Assembly (NCBI RefSeq): GCF_001636545.1
Contig: NZ_JFHK01000007.1
Coordinates: forward strand, 32,276-96,275
Source: Kosmotoga arenicorallina S304
Lineage (GTDB): Bacteria > Thermotogota > Thermotogae > Petrotogales > Kosmotogaceae
Direction: 5' to 3'
Length of the DNA: 64,000 nucleotides
In this document: positions 30,327 through 39,464 of the stretch, one piece after another
Numbering within the stretch: position 1 is the stretch's first letter
Layout: each line of letters begins with the position of its first letter
Made by a program: the position numbers and the translations under genes
The notes under the pieces: generated by a model
The model's input: the letters and a program-made list of their open reading frames with translations, nothing else
Told to the model about the DNA's origin: nothing
Database searches by the model: none

Positions 30327-32953
30327 TTTATTACCTCCTTTATAGTCGAAAAACCCAATTTTTCATTGAAATATATAGTACTTCCAAGTGAAACCCCGCC
30401 CTTGATACCAATCGTTGAAGCCCCGTCAGCATCCATGAGAAAAGAGAAACCCAAATTAATTTTAAAAGGCGTATCAGCGATAATGTAGATAACCGGAGTA
30501 AATACTAAAGAAGTGTAAAAAACATTGCCACTATCGAAAAACCTGCCGCCAAGTTCCCATGATACCCCTATACCCCCTAGGCTGAAGAGATTAAGGAAGC
30601 TAATACGCCTGTTCATGGAAACCACATAAGGAAAAGACACTCTTAGGTCAAGCAAATAGCTTGTAGGGGTGTATTTTGACATCAGCGGGTCCAGGGCATT
30701 TGAAGTGGCTTCAAAACTCAGCACATCATAAAAAGGGTCAAAAACCTTTTTGCCTGATGCTTCCCCCACAGCGAGCAAGTCAAAAGAAGGAAGGAATTTA
30801 GAGCGTACATTGGCAATCCAACTACCATAAAATCCCCCGATGTACGTGGGTGTTGCATCGATCTTACCTATCAATCCCTCTATGCCAAGGTATAAACCGT
30901 GTTTTAATGTGTCATCAAAATTATAAAGGCAATCTATGTAATAATTGCTGGTGTCAACAAAACGACTTTTGACAGAAAAAACATGTCTTGCCATCATCAA
31001 GGGGCTGCTTTCACCAATGTATAACCTTTCAGGTATGCCAAAGTTAGCAGAAAAGCTAAATCCTTCTAACCCGCTGTATTTCAGTTTCAATAAGCTGTAT
31101 AGGTCAGGTTGGAAATAAAGAGAAAGACCGGTGTGGCTGTAGCCTCTTCCTTCATCGCTCATATAACCACTCTGGTTTAAAAGTCCAATACCAAAATAGG
31201 GGTATTTTTCAAAGAGCAGCTCGCCTGTATAATCAATTCCCGAAGCTGAAATGCCAACAATACCACGTCCACTAAGCAAATAGGCGTCATATCTGTTCTG
31301 GTATTCTCCATATCCGCTCTCAAATAAAAGGGGCCAATGGTTGTTGTGCCTTTCTATGTCAAAAGAACGCATTTCAGGATCCAGATGCACCTGCATGCCT
31401 GAAACATAGGGAAATGAAGTGGAATCGGAAGTTATAAAACTTCTGCTTCCATCAGGAGTTTCTACCAACACTTTCAGAGGGATTTTCAAATTGCCTGAAT
31501 CTATATTCACAAAACCATCACTTGGATATACCCTTGCATCAAAATTTCTCCTCTCCAAAAAAAGAGCATACAAGACTTCAGGATCCACATATCTCTCCAA
31601 AAAAGCCAGAAATTCATCTCTGGAAACGCTTTTGCCAGCATAAAGCCGGTAATATTCAGACAAAATTGAATACATCTTTTCACGCCCGAGCAGTTCTTCA
31701 AGGGAAAAGAAAGCCCTTTTACCCTTCTGATAGTAAATCGCTGATGCGAAATTCTGGGGAATGGCATCGAGTGGGTCAGAAACAGCTGCTTTAACTCCCG
31801 CCATTTTCGTATAAAGCAACATGAGCTGATCGGCATGAGCGATGGTTTCAGGGATGTCGAAATAATTCTTTATCAAAGAAGTGAAAAGATCCGATGATTC
31901 CCAGTTCATATAATAGTCTTTCCCACAAAGCTCAAAAATAGTGCTGTGAGCAATGTAATCCGCCAGACTCTCGCTCATGAAGTTGTTTTTCAAGAAATCT
32001 ACACCCGTCCCAATACCAAACCACAAATGGCTCAATTCATGAGCCACAAGGTAAAAGGCGAGGGGATCGAGCAAACCATTAACCCATAGGTTAGCACTGG
32101 TGAAAAATCCATCCCCGATAGCAACCAGACCATCAGCTGTGATACCATAAAGCCCGGGAAATGGATCTTGAACGATATGGATTGTCGAATATCTCAAAGG
32201 TCCGAGCTTTTTGACGAGGTGTTCAAGCATTTTGAGCGCATATGCTGTGAGTTTTGAGGCTTCTCCCTCAAATCCCTCTCTGAAATGCATAATTATCTTC
32301 ATGGCTTCAAAGGGCACGGAAAATTCTTTGTAACTATCTTTTCTCACAAAGGCTACCGGACTGGATAGATAGTCCCCCTGAGATTTCCACATTGATTCGC
32401 CTATTTGATCTCCTGAAACAATCGCTTGCCAATTTTCGGGCATTTGCATTGAAAGCTGCCAGCTGTGTGGTCTTATACGCAGTCCTTCATTATCCTCCAT
32501 GGGCAAAGGATACCACCCAAAGCGATAAAGGATAAAATCGCTGTAAGCACCTTCTTCAGGTAGCTGCTCTCTTTTCAAATGCGTTCGAAAATGAACAATT
32601 ACTCTGGTAGCATCTTCTTTGATTGTCAGCATGGTCTCTTTCCGAAGGGCTTCATCACCCATGAGTGTAGCAGGATATGTATCCAATGTATAATCTATCT
32701 CGTTGCCTTCTCCATTAGTTACGGAAAGGATATCCATAGCTCCAGATAGTTCTTCATACAGCGCATGAAGGTAAGGGTTCCCTTTCGAAGCGTAATTTGG
32801 TAGCAGCAAAAAATTCTTGATACCGCTTTTCGTGCAGAGGGTTCCTGATATCGTCAAATTTTGCGGGTCGAAGTGAGCTTGAATGTTAAAGTCAACTGAA
32901 AAAAGCGATATTACCGTTAGAAGAAGAAAAAATGTGAAAAGCAATTTCATCAT
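30302..32953 (-). CDS. M1-like metallopeptidase with C-terminal probable outer-membrane beta-barrel
   Basis: 883 residues from MM after GGGGGTGG, with a signal peptide (MMKLLFTFFLLLTVISLFS). Residues ~20-480 match the gluzincin M1 family: zinc site HELSH near 302 with the third ligand Glu in SESLADYIAHS, followed by a helical region. From about residue 560 to the end the sequence alternates polar and hydrophobic residues with many aromatics and glycines (SGRGIVGISASGIDYTG, GGRFFDSGNVFYTSLVF, IGIKGGVSLGSTIYF), typical of a beta-barrel of 12-16 strands. The Thermotogota toga is an outer envelope with barrel proteins, so a surface-anchored peptidase is plausible. The barrel is inferred from pattern only. 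Confidence 0.8.
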   Translation of the reverse strand: MMKLLFTFFLLLTVISLFSVDFNIQAHFDPQNLTISGTLCTKSGIKNFLLLPNYASKGNPYLHALYEELSGAMDILSVTNGEGNEIDYTLDTYPATLMGDEALRKETMLTIKEDATRVIVHFRTHLKREQLPEEGAYSDFILYRFGWYPLPMEDNEGLRIRPHSWQLSMQMPENWQAIVSGDQIGESMWKSQGDYLSSPVAFVRKDSYKEFSVPFEAMKIIMHFREGFEGEASKLTAYALKMLEHLVKKLGPLRYSTIHIVQDPFPGLYGITADGLVAIGDGFFTSANLWVNGLLDPLAFYLVAHELSHLWFGIGTGVDFLKNNFMSESLADYIAHSTIFELCGKDYYMNWESSDLFTSLIKNYFDIPETIAHADQLMLLYTKMAGVKAAVSDPLDAIPQNFASAIYYQKGKRAFFSLEELLGREKMYSILSEYYRLYAGKSVSRDEFLAFLERYVDPEVLYALFLERRNFDARVYPSDGFVNIDSGNLKIPLKVLVETPDGSRSFITSDSTSFPYVSGMQVHLDPEMRSFDIERHNNHWPLLFESGYGEYQNRYDAYLLSGRGIVGISASGIDYTGELLFEKYPYFGIGLLNQSGYMSDEGRGYSHTGLSLYFQPDLYSLLKLKYSGLEGFSFSANFGIPERLYIGESSPLMMARHVFSVKSRFVDTSNYYIDCLYNFDDTLKHGLYLGIEGLIGKIDATPTYIGGFYGSWIANVRSKFLPSFDLLAVGEASGKKVFDPFYDVLSFEATSNALDPLMSKYTPTSYLLDLRVSFPYVVSMNRRISFLNLFSLGGIGVSWELGGRFFDSGNVFYTSLVFTPVIYIIADTPFKINLGFSFLMDADGASTIGIKGGVSLGSTIYFNEKLGFSTIKEVIKWKNSGSR

Positions 32954-32984
32954 TCCACCCCCACAAAATTATATACCCTGCAAC

Positions 32985-33015
32985 AAAAATACCCTCTTCG
33001 GATGAAGAGGGTATT
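32985..33015 (-). terminator. Terminator of the 33-36 kb ABC operon
   Basis: AATACCCTCTTC and GAAGAGGGTATT form a 12-bp stem. On the minus strand it is followed by TTTTTG, 18 nt after the MalG-like permease gene. Confidence 0.85.
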
Positions 33016-33032
33016 CATATTTAACAGAAGAT

Positions 33033-33872
33033 TTATTCTTTTATTCCGGAACGCACCAGGCTTCTAACAAAAAGATCCTGCAAAGTGAAAAAGAGCAAAA
33101 GCGTTGGAAGCACAGCTATCATTGTTCCAGCCATGATTATTCCCCAGTTGTTAGCGGATTCCGCAGATATAAGCATCCTTACACCTATTTGCACTGTTTT
33201 CATGTTGTCTTCCATTGTAATTATAAGTGGCCACAGATACATGTTCCAGGCATATACAAAATTGATAATTGTCGCTCCTCCAATAATCGCCTTTGAAAGC
33301 GGAAGCAGTATCTTCACAAAATAAGTCATAGGACCAGCACCGTCAATGCGTGCGGAATCTTCAAGAGAAGAGGGTATTGTCATGAAATGCTGTCTGAATA
33401 GAAATGTGTTGGTGGCGCTCGCCATAAAGGGAATAGTCATCGCCCAATAAGTGTTAACCCAGCCGAATTTGTTCATAAGGTTGAAAAGAGGGAGGATCAT
33501 GATCGTTTCAGCAGGAAGAAAGAGCGTGGCGAAGAGAAAGGAAAAGGCGAAATTTCTCCCGCGGAATTTGAAATTCGCAAAGGCATAACCTGCGAGAGTA
33601 CCCGTAAAGATCTTGCCAGCAGTTATCATAGTGGCAATCAGCAGACTGTTCAGTATAAGCCTTCCAAAAGGAACCGTATTGAAAGCATCAACATAATTTT
33701 TCCAGTGGAATGACGATGGAAAAAACTTGGGCGGAAATGAAAACACGCCCTCTGGTGGTTGAAGGCTCATGGTGATTGCCAGAATGATGGGCATGATAAA
33801 GATAAAGGAAATCGTAATGAGCACTATTTCAATAAGAATTGTATTCAAAAGTTTTTTGGTAGACCGAGTCAT
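33033..33872 (-). CDS. Sugar/glycerol-3-phosphate-type ABC permease (UgpE/MalG-like)
   Basis: 279 residues with six hydrophobic helices. The cytoplasmic EAA loop near residue 180 reads LEDSARIDGAGPMTYFVKILLPLSK, the contact site for the ATPase. The N-terminus has the typical MalG start (ETVITISFIFIMPIILAI-type first helix). It follows the MalF-like permease by 9 nt and ends the operon. By association with the UgpB-like binding protein the substrate may be glycerol-3-phosphate or a glycerophosphodiester, but sugars are possible. Confidence 0.9.
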   Translation of the reverse strand: MTRSTKKLLNTILIEIVLITISFIFIMPIILAITMSLQPPEGVFSFPPKFFPSSFHWKNYVDAFNTVPFGRLILNSLLIATMITAGKIFTGTLAGYAFANFKFRGRNFAFSFLFATLFLPAETIMILPLFNLMNKFGWVNTYWAMTIPFMASATNTFLFRQHFMTIPSSLEDSARIDGAGPMTYFVKILLPLSKAIIGGATIINFVYAWNMYLWPLIITMEDNMKTVQIGVRMLISAESANNWGIIMAGTMIAVLPTLLLFFTLQDLFVRSLVRSGIKE

Positions 33873-33881
33873 GAAAACACC

Positions 33882-34748
33882 TCACTGATAGTGAACTTTT
33901 CTCTCCGCAAAGCGGAAATAGATTATAGTTACAACAAGCATTATCGCGAACATGATCATACTTTCTGCAGCAGCCGGGCCCCGTTTCTGGAAAGTGAAAG
34001 CATCAAGGTATAGCTTGTAGATCATATTTGTGGTGTAACCGCCTGGCCCTCCGGATGTCATCACATCTACTATCGCGAAAGATGAGAACATCGTAGTGAC
34101 CATGTTCATAATAACCAAATAGAAAGTTATTGGAGAAACAAGGGGAAATATGATCCTCCATACACGGGTCATGGTACTGGCTCCATCCAGTGTTGATGCT
34201 TCAATTATGTCAAGAGATACGTCTTGTATGCTCGCAATGTAAAATATCATATCAAAGGGCAACATTTTCCATACAGTGGCAAAAATCAAAGCATAAAAAG
34301 CGTAAGGTTTAGAAGTTAACCAATGTACCTGTATACCGAATACTTGCATGAAGAAGTAGTTGACATGGCCGACCACCGGATTCAAAAGAAAAGTCCAGAG
34401 CGTTCCCGCTATTGCGGGCGAAACTGCATAAGGGGCAAATAGAAAAGTACGATAGAGCCGTGTTCCCGGAACCCCCCTGGTAAGCATATAAGCAATGATA
34501 AAAGCCAGAAAGATCGTGATGCTTACGCTCACCGCCACATAGATCAAAGTAAATCTAACGGCGTACAAATAATCAGGGTCTTCCATGAGCTGCTGAAAAT
34601 TTCTCAAACCAACATAAATAGTCTTATTCCCAAAGGGTGACGTCTTAAACAAGCTCAGCCTTAGTGCACTTCCAGCTGGATAATATATAAAAAGCACAAT
34701 TATTACAAAGGTAGGTATAAGCAAGAGATAGGGGTAGATCCTCCTCAT
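33882..34748 (-). CDS. Sugar/glycerol-3-phosphate-type ABC permease (UgpA/MalF-like)
   Basis: 288 residues from the ATG at 34748, after CCGGAGGTGTG; the longer frame reaches back across the hairpin to the binding-protein stop and is rejected. It has six helices and an EAA loop near residue 195 (SLDIIEASTLDGASTMTRVWRIIFPLV). SGGPGGYT before the last periplasmic loop is a common MalF/UgpA motif. It pairs with the downstream UgpE-like permease. Confidence 0.92.
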   Translation of the reverse strand: MRRIYPYLLLIPTFVIIVLFIYYPAGSALRLSLFKTSPFGNKTIYVGLRNFQQLMEDPDYLYAVRFTLIYVAVSVSITIFLAFIIAYMLTRGVPGTRLYRTFLFAPYAVSPAIAGTLWTFLLNPVVGHVNYFFMQVFGIQVHWLTSKPYAFYALIFATVWKMLPFDMIFYIASIQDVSLDIIEASTLDGASTMTRVWRIIFPLVSPITFYLVIMNMVTTMFSSFAIVDVMTSGGPGGYTTNMIYKLYLDAFTFQKRGPAAAESMIMFAIMLVVTIIYFRFAERKVHYQ

Positions 34749-34770
34749 CAACACACCTCCGGCAATGAAG

Positions 34771-34793
34771 CAGGGGCAGCAGAGCTGCCCCTG
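34771..34793. other. Intercistronic hairpin between binding-protein and permease genes
   Basis: CAGGGGCAGC and GCTGCCCCTG form a perfect 10-bp stem around AGA just after the binding-protein stop. There is no T run, so it more likely stabilises the upstream mRNA than terminates. Confidence 0.65.
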
Positions 34794-34798
34794 AGATA

Positions 34799-36103
34799 TC
34801 AATAAACTTCGTTGTATTCTTTAATTGCTCTTGTAGCGGCTTCTTCAGCCTTTTTAAGAGCTTCGGCGGGTGTTAACTCGCCACCAAACATTTTTTCGAG
34901 ATTTTGTTCAATGGCAGTCCTTATTTCAGGGTAAGCTCCGATTATCGCTCCGCGTGCATTGTAATTCTGCTCGGAAAGCAGGAGCTGCATGAGCGCTGTC
35001 AGATGATCGGGGTACTGAGCGTAATACCCTGAGAAGAGGAGCTGTTCAACAGCATCTTTCCTAACGGGGAAGTAACCCGTCGCTTGATGCCATTCGATTT
35101 GCTGTTCCGTGTCAGCCATGAATTTTACGAATTCCCAGGCAGCCTGGGTTTCAATATCAGGGTGTCCACCGATAATCCAGAGGCTTCCACCACCGATAAC
35201 TGCACCACCAGCTGGAGCATCAGCGGGAGTCGGAAGGAAAGCTGTACCGAACTCAAAACCGTTCTCTTTTGATGCACTCATCATAAGTGCAACGTCAGAA
35301 GTAGAAGAAAGGAGCATAGCGGCTTTTTGAGAAATGAACAGGTTTCTTGCACCAGTCCAGTCTTCTACTTTAGTTTCAATCATTGTACCTTCCCTTTTCA
35401 TATCATTCAACCATTCAAAGATTTTTAGGCCTGCTTCGTTGTTGAAAAGGGCTTTTGTAGGTCTTCCTGTTCTACCGTTGTTGTTATCACACATTGGTGC
35501 AGACTGTGCGGCCATCAGCTGTTCAAAGAACCAGGAATGCAGGTTAAACCCAAATCCCACAACATTTCCCTGATAGTATTTTGTGATCTTTCTAGCAGCA
35601 TCTTTGAATTCTTCAAAGGTTCTTGGAGGATTGTTTGGATCAAGACCGGCTTCCTTGAAAAGAGTCTTGTTGTAATAAAGAATAGCGTTTGAAGAATTGA
35701 AAGGCATTGAGTAAAGCTTTCCGTTCACACGATAATAGCTGAGTACCTGAGGAAGGAAATTTCCAAGATCAAAAGTTGGATCCTTTGCCATGAGGTCACC
35801 CACTGGCACCGCGATACCACCATCGACCATTATCTGGGTCCCAACATCAAAGACCTGCACAACATGAGGTGCTGTACCCGCCTGCACTGCGGCTATCAGC
35901 TTGTTCAGTGTATCACGGTAACTACCGGTATATTGCACCTGTACTTCTATATCTGGATGGGTTGCGTTAAACTTCTCAGCTTGCTGGGCTAAAAAGTCGA
36001 TTCTCCATCCCCCCATGGCATGCCAGAACTGTATCTGGACCTTAGCTAAACCGAGGGTTGCAACAAGGGCAAGAAGCAGGAACACCACAAAAAGCTTTTT
36101 CAT
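34799..36103 (-). CDS. UgpB-like ABC substrate-binding protein (system 1)
   Basis: 434 residues from the ATG at 36103, after GGGGAGGTG, with a signal peptide (MKKLFVVFLLLALVATLGLA). The pattern HAMGGWR.., YTGSYRDTLNKLIAAVQAG, VVQVFDVGTQIM, LYSMPFNSSNAILYYNK and WHQATGYFPVR follows UgpB closely. UgpB binds glycerol-3-phosphate and glycerophosphodiesters, so such a ligand is favoured over a sugar. There is no lipobox. A terminator-like hairpin just before the SD suggests attenuation. The operon contains two permeases but no ATPase. Confidence 0.88.
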   Translation of the reverse strand: MKKLFVVFLLLALVATLGLAKVQIQFWHAMGGWRIDFLAQQAEKFNATHPDIEVQVQYTGSYRDTLNKLIAAVQAGTAPHVVQVFDVGTQIMVDGGIAVPVGDLMAKDPTFDLGNFLPQVLSYYRVNGKLYSMPFNSSNAILYYNKTLFKEAGLDPNNPPRTFEEFKDAARKITKYYQGNVVGFGFNLHSWFFEQLMAAQSAPMCDNNNGRTGRPTKALFNNEAGLKIFEWLNDMKREGTMIETKVEDWTGARNLFISQKAAMLLSSTSDVALMMSASKENGFEFGTAFLPTPADAPAGGAVIGGGSLWIIGGHPDIETQAAWEFVKFMADTEQQIEWHQATGYFPVRKDAVEQLLFSGYYAQYPDHLTALMQLLLSEQNYNARGAIIGAYPEIRTAIEQNLEKMFGGELTPAEALKKAEEAATRAIKEYNEVY

Positions 36104-36115
36104 TGTAACACCTCC

Positions 36116-36150
36116 CCAAAAAATTAACCACCGCAAAACTTGCGATGGTT
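36116..36150 (-). promoter_or_regulatory. Attenuator-like hairpin in the leader of the UgpB-like operon
   Basis: On the minus strand AACCATCGCAA and TTGCGGTGGTT pair (11 bp with one G-T) around a 3-nt loop, followed by AATTTTTT and then directly by the SD GGGGAGG. A -10-like TATAAT lies about 35 nt upstream, near 36180. A hairpin with a U run between promoter and SD is the layout of a regulated terminator. Confidence 0.55.
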
Positions 36151-36214
36151 TTCTCTGCGTCTCTACCACGCGGCTTTGTTATTATAGCAGTTTTTAAGCA
36201 AAAATTCCAAAAAG

Positions 36215-37657
36215 TCATAAAAGTGATGGTGGATCACTCCTTCCGAGGAAAAAAGCGGGAATCTCAGGAACTTCATGCGTAAAACCTCTCTTTTCCTCAA
36301 TGACTTTCAGGTAAGTTAGTGCTGTAGCTCTCCAGCTGTAATTTTTTTCCACATAGGCCACTATTTTTTTCGAAAGTTCCCTATTCAAAGCTTTATCAAA
36401 AATCAGCTTCTTTAATCCCCTTGCAATATCTATTATATCCTCGGGGTCAACCAAAATCCCATATTTGTTACCACTCTTCACCATAAATTCAGAAGGGCCA
36501 CCATTCTTAGTGGTGACAGCTGGCAATCCGCAAGCCATGGCTTCAAGCGGAGCAAGTCCAAAGGGTTCATAGAGAGAGACTATTGCGAAAAGACCAATCT
36601 TCGAACTTGCCATCCTGTAAAGGGCTGCAAGCTCTTTTTGGCTGGAAATATCCATGAAAAACACTCTGTCGCGCGCATGATAACTGTCAACGATTTTTAT
36701 GAGTTCCCTCAAAATTTTGCCGGATTCACCGGAAACCTTCGAACTCTCATTGTATGCATTAGAAACGCCTTTTACTACAATGAGGAGATTTGCCTTTTCG
36801 TTTAATTCTCTATCTGAAAGGAAAGCTTTTAGCAACCCCGTAACATTTTTCTTCCGATCAAGGCGGCTTGAACTAACTATTACAGGGTTTTCAATACGGC
36901 TGGGCGCATAGGATGAAACTACAAAATTATATCTATCTGCTATTTCATGGTCCAGTTCTGAAGCCATGGGATTGAATATCCTTGTATTGACACCGGGGTT
37001 TGCTATGGCGAATTTGCTATCATCGTAAACATCTACCCAGTTTTTATAAAGCTGGTGCGAATACTGATCAAAACGTTCCTGGCTTGTGCTCACAAAGTTC
37101 ACAACTGAGTACTTCATAGAAATCCTTTCCGCAGGTATGCGATATGAAAATCTGTAAATCCTATCGATTTCCCTGAAGTTTTCCCGTGAAACTCCCAGCT
37201 TATCCATTTTTTGAGCTCCCAAAGAATGGGCTGTGAAAGAGAAAGGAATTTTGAGATCGTGTGTCAGCATAGCAGCGGACAAACCACCATCAGCGTAATG
37301 GCCAGTGAAAAAGTCCGGAAAACTTCCTTCCCTTTCATAAAGCGCCTTAATTCCTCTAACGTAATCTTTGATATGCTTCCAGAGCTTTTCTTTTGGCAAA
37401 AAATCATTTCCGCCAAAACTAATTCGCACTATTCTGACTCTGTCAATGCCGTCGTAATAATCAAAAGGCGTAGAAAATTCTGGCCAGCGTTTGTCCGCAA
37501 TTCTCCTTGTTACAATATCTACATCAACTCCAAGAGAAGCCATCGCGATGGCGAGCTCTTTGACATAAACCAACTGGCCTCCAAAATCTGGATGGTCAGT
37601 CCAATAACTATCAAGTGGATCAAAATTGCCCTGAGGATTTAGAAAAGCTATTTTCAT
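36215..37657 (-). CDS. Sucrose-phosphate synthase (GT4)
   Basis: 480 residues from the ATG at 37657, after AGAGGGTAAG. The N-terminus (FLNPQGNFDPLDSYWTDHPDFGGQLVY, split here by function) matches bacterial sucrose-phosphate synthase: HPDFGGQLVYVKELA binds the donor loop, GHYADGGLSAAM and AHSLGAQKMDKLG follow, and the C-terminal GT4 domain has SSRLDRKKN near 275 and the EX7E motif EPFGLAPLE near 385. It closely resembles the Halothermothrix orenii enzyme in pattern. The reaction is UDP(ADP)-glucose plus fructose-6-phosphate to sucrose-6-phosphate. No phosphatase domain is fused. It is the last gene of the DeoR/ABC/PfkB operon. Confidence 0.88.
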   Translation of the reverse strand: MKIAFLNPQGNFDPLDSYWTDHPDFGGQLVYVKELAIAMASLGVDVDIVTRRIADKRWPEFSTPFDYYDGIDRVRIVRISFGGNDFLPKEKLWKHIKDYVRGIKALYEREGSFPDFFTGHYADGGLSAAMLTHDLKIPFSFTAHSLGAQKMDKLGVSRENFREIDRIYRFSYRIPAERISMKYSVVNFVSTSQERFDQYSHQLYKNWVDVYDDSKFAIANPGVNTRIFNPMASELDHEIADRYNFVVSSYAPSRIENPVIVSSSRLDRKKNVTGLLKAFLSDRELNEKANLLIVVKGVSNAYNESSKVSGESGKILRELIKIVDSYHARDRVFFMDISSQKELAALYRMASSKIGLFAIVSLYEPFGLAPLEAMACGLPAVTTKNGGPSEFMVKSGNKYGILVDPEDIIDIARGLKKLIFDKALNRELSKKIVAYVEKNYSWRATALTYLKVIEEKRGFTHEVPEIPAFFLGRSDPPSLL

Positions 37658-37661
37658 GAGC

Positions 37662-38591
37662 TTACCCTCTTTCTGATAATAGTTCAATCAACTTCTCGTA
37701 CTCTGGAATGGGTAAAGATTTGTTTTCATTTTCAATGCGAAAAGCTGCTGCGGCATTGCCGAGTTTTGCCGCTTCAAAAATGTCAAGGCCTTTTAACAGA
37801 CCACAATATAGACCACTCCAGAAAGCATCCCCGGCACCAGTAGTATCAACCACCCTCTCTGTCAATGAAGGCAAAGCTTCTTTGCATTTGCCATCTGAAA
37901 TGAGCACTCCTTCAGCTCCAAGGGTCAACAATACATTTTTTACTCCAAAACTATGGTATAACTCCAAATACTTTTCTGCTGAAAGCTTTCCAAAAATCCT
38001 TTCAGAATCGTCAAGCGATGGTTTGGCAAGATAAACATTATTCATAAATTCCAGCATTATTTTCACGCTTTTTGCTTTTGGCTCTTTCCAGAGAACGGGA
38101 CTGTAATTTGGGTCAAGACAAATATATATACCTTTGTCGCGTGCAAGTTCTAAAAGCTTTTTCACTGTCGTTCGTGCAGGCTTTCTTGATACGGGCCAGC
38201 TTGTAAAATGCAAAAAGTAAACATCATTAAAGAGTTCATCTAAATTATGAGGAATTGAGAGATGATAATCAGCTCCCCGTACAGGCATGAATTGGGGAGT
38301 CCCCCTGGATTTGGTAACGAATACCATGCTCGTATGATGATTGACTACTGAAATATAGGAAGTGTTCACATGAATTGAATTTAGCCATTTAAGGTATCCC
38401 TTGCCAAAGGGATCATTTCCCAGAGCTGCCAGCAAAATTGCTTCAATGCCAAGACCCTGGAGATTAGCTGCGAGATTTCCCGGAGAACCAGCAAAAGATC
38501 TCTCAAATTTCCTTACCTTAGAAAGATCGGATGCATATTCTTCGGAAATCATGTCAACAAGTAATTCACCTACAATCAGAATCTTTTTCAT
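37662..38591 (-). CDS. PfkB-family sugar kinase, probable fructokinase
   Basis: 309 residues. N-terminal PfkB signature region FAGSPGNLAANLQGLG near residue 33 and C-terminal motif DTTGAGDAFWSGL near 248, where Asp252 is the catalytic base. The family phosphorylates fructose, ribose or related sugars with ATP. Its position between a sugar ABC transporter and sucrose-phosphate synthase favours fructokinase: fructose-6-phosphate is the acceptor of the next enzyme. The stop lies 4 nt before the synthase start, so translation is probably coupled. Confidence 0.88.
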   Translation of the reverse strand: MKKILIVGELLVDMISEEYASDLSKVRKFERSFAGSPGNLAANLQGLGIEAILLAALGNDPFGKGYLKWLNSIHVNTSYISVVNHHTSMVFVTKSRGTPQFMPVRGADYHLSIPHNLDELFNDVYFLHFTSWPVSRKPARTTVKKLLELARDKGIYICLDPNYSPVLWKEPKAKSVKIMLEFMNNVYLAKPSLDDSERIFGKLSAEKYLELYHSFGVKNVLLTLGAEGVLISDGKCKEALPSLTERVVDTTGAGDAFWSGLYCGLLKGLDIFEAAKLGNAAAAFRIENENKSLPIPEYEKLIELLSERG

Positions 38592-38608
38592 TCCCGATCA
38601 TCTCGAAT

Positions 38609-39463
38609 TCATTTAATGCCTGTTTGGGAAACACTTTTCACATATTGCCCCTGAAGCACAACAAACAATATCAGTATAGGAGCTGTCATCATCGTCGCGA
38701 AGGCCATTATATCTCCCCAATCTCTGGGATATTGACCAAAAAACACCTGCATAGCTACAGGGAGGGGCCTGTATTCAGGCCCTCTTGTAACCATCAGCGG
38801 CCAGAGAAAAAATCCCCACTGCATCAAAAAATGAAGAATGGCAACGCTGGCAAGTATGGGCTTAGATAAAGGCATGGCTATTTTCCAATATATCTTGAAC
38901 CAACTTGCTCCATCTATAAGGGCGGCTTCTTCAAGTGCCTTGGGAAAGCCTATGAAGAACTGATAAAAGAGAAATATGTAAAAGGGATTAGCAATAAAGG
39001 GTATTATTTGAACATGATAAGAATCCAGCCATCCAAACCTATTTGTCATGAGCAGCAAGGGAACAGCTATTGTTTCAAAGGGGATAATCATCAAAGCCAC
39101 GATTACCGAAACCAGAAGCTTCCTCCCCTTAAAAGTAAATCTCGCCAGTCCGAAGGCCATCATGCTGTTTACAAATAATCCAGCTATAACCGTTGAAGAA
39201 ACTATGAGCAACGAATTGAATATAAACCTCAAAAAGGGCATTCGTGCGAATACATCGCTATAATTTTTGAGTGAAGCTGGAGAAGGGATAAAGGCTTTTA
39301 TCGAACCCATTCTTTTCAGGATATCAAGCTCATCGGGATTCAGAGAGGTTGAGATCATATAGATCAACGGAAAAAGAAAGAACGCAGCCAATAATATCAT
39401 CAGGGTATAGCTTATGCTTTTATCTATAAGAATTAGTTTTTTTCTGCTCCTTTCAGTGGGCAC
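38609..39463 (-). CDS. Sugar ABC permease (MalG-like)
   Basis: 284 residues with a GTG start 6 nt after GAGGTG. Six hydrophobic helices; EAA loop near residue 188 reads ALEEAALIDGASWFKIYWKIAMPLSK. It lies 1 nt after the MalF-like permease and 17 nt before the PfkB gene. Together they form the membrane part of the sugar importer in the DeoR operon. Confidence 0.93.
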   Translation of the reverse strand: MPTERSRKKLILIDKSISYTLMILLAAFFLFPLIYMISTSLNPDELDILKRMGSIKAFIPSPASLKNYSDVFARMPFLRFIFNSLLIVSSTVIAGLFVNSMMAFGLARFTFKGRKLLVSVIVALMIIPFETIAVPLLLMTNRFGWLDSYHVQIIPFIANPFYIFLFYQFFIGFPKALEEAALIDGASWFKIYWKIAMPLSKPILASVAILHFLMQWGFFLWPLMVTRGPEYRPLPVAMQVFFGQYPRDWGDIMAFATMMTAPILILFVVLQGQYVKSVSQTGIK

Positions 39464-39464
39464 G

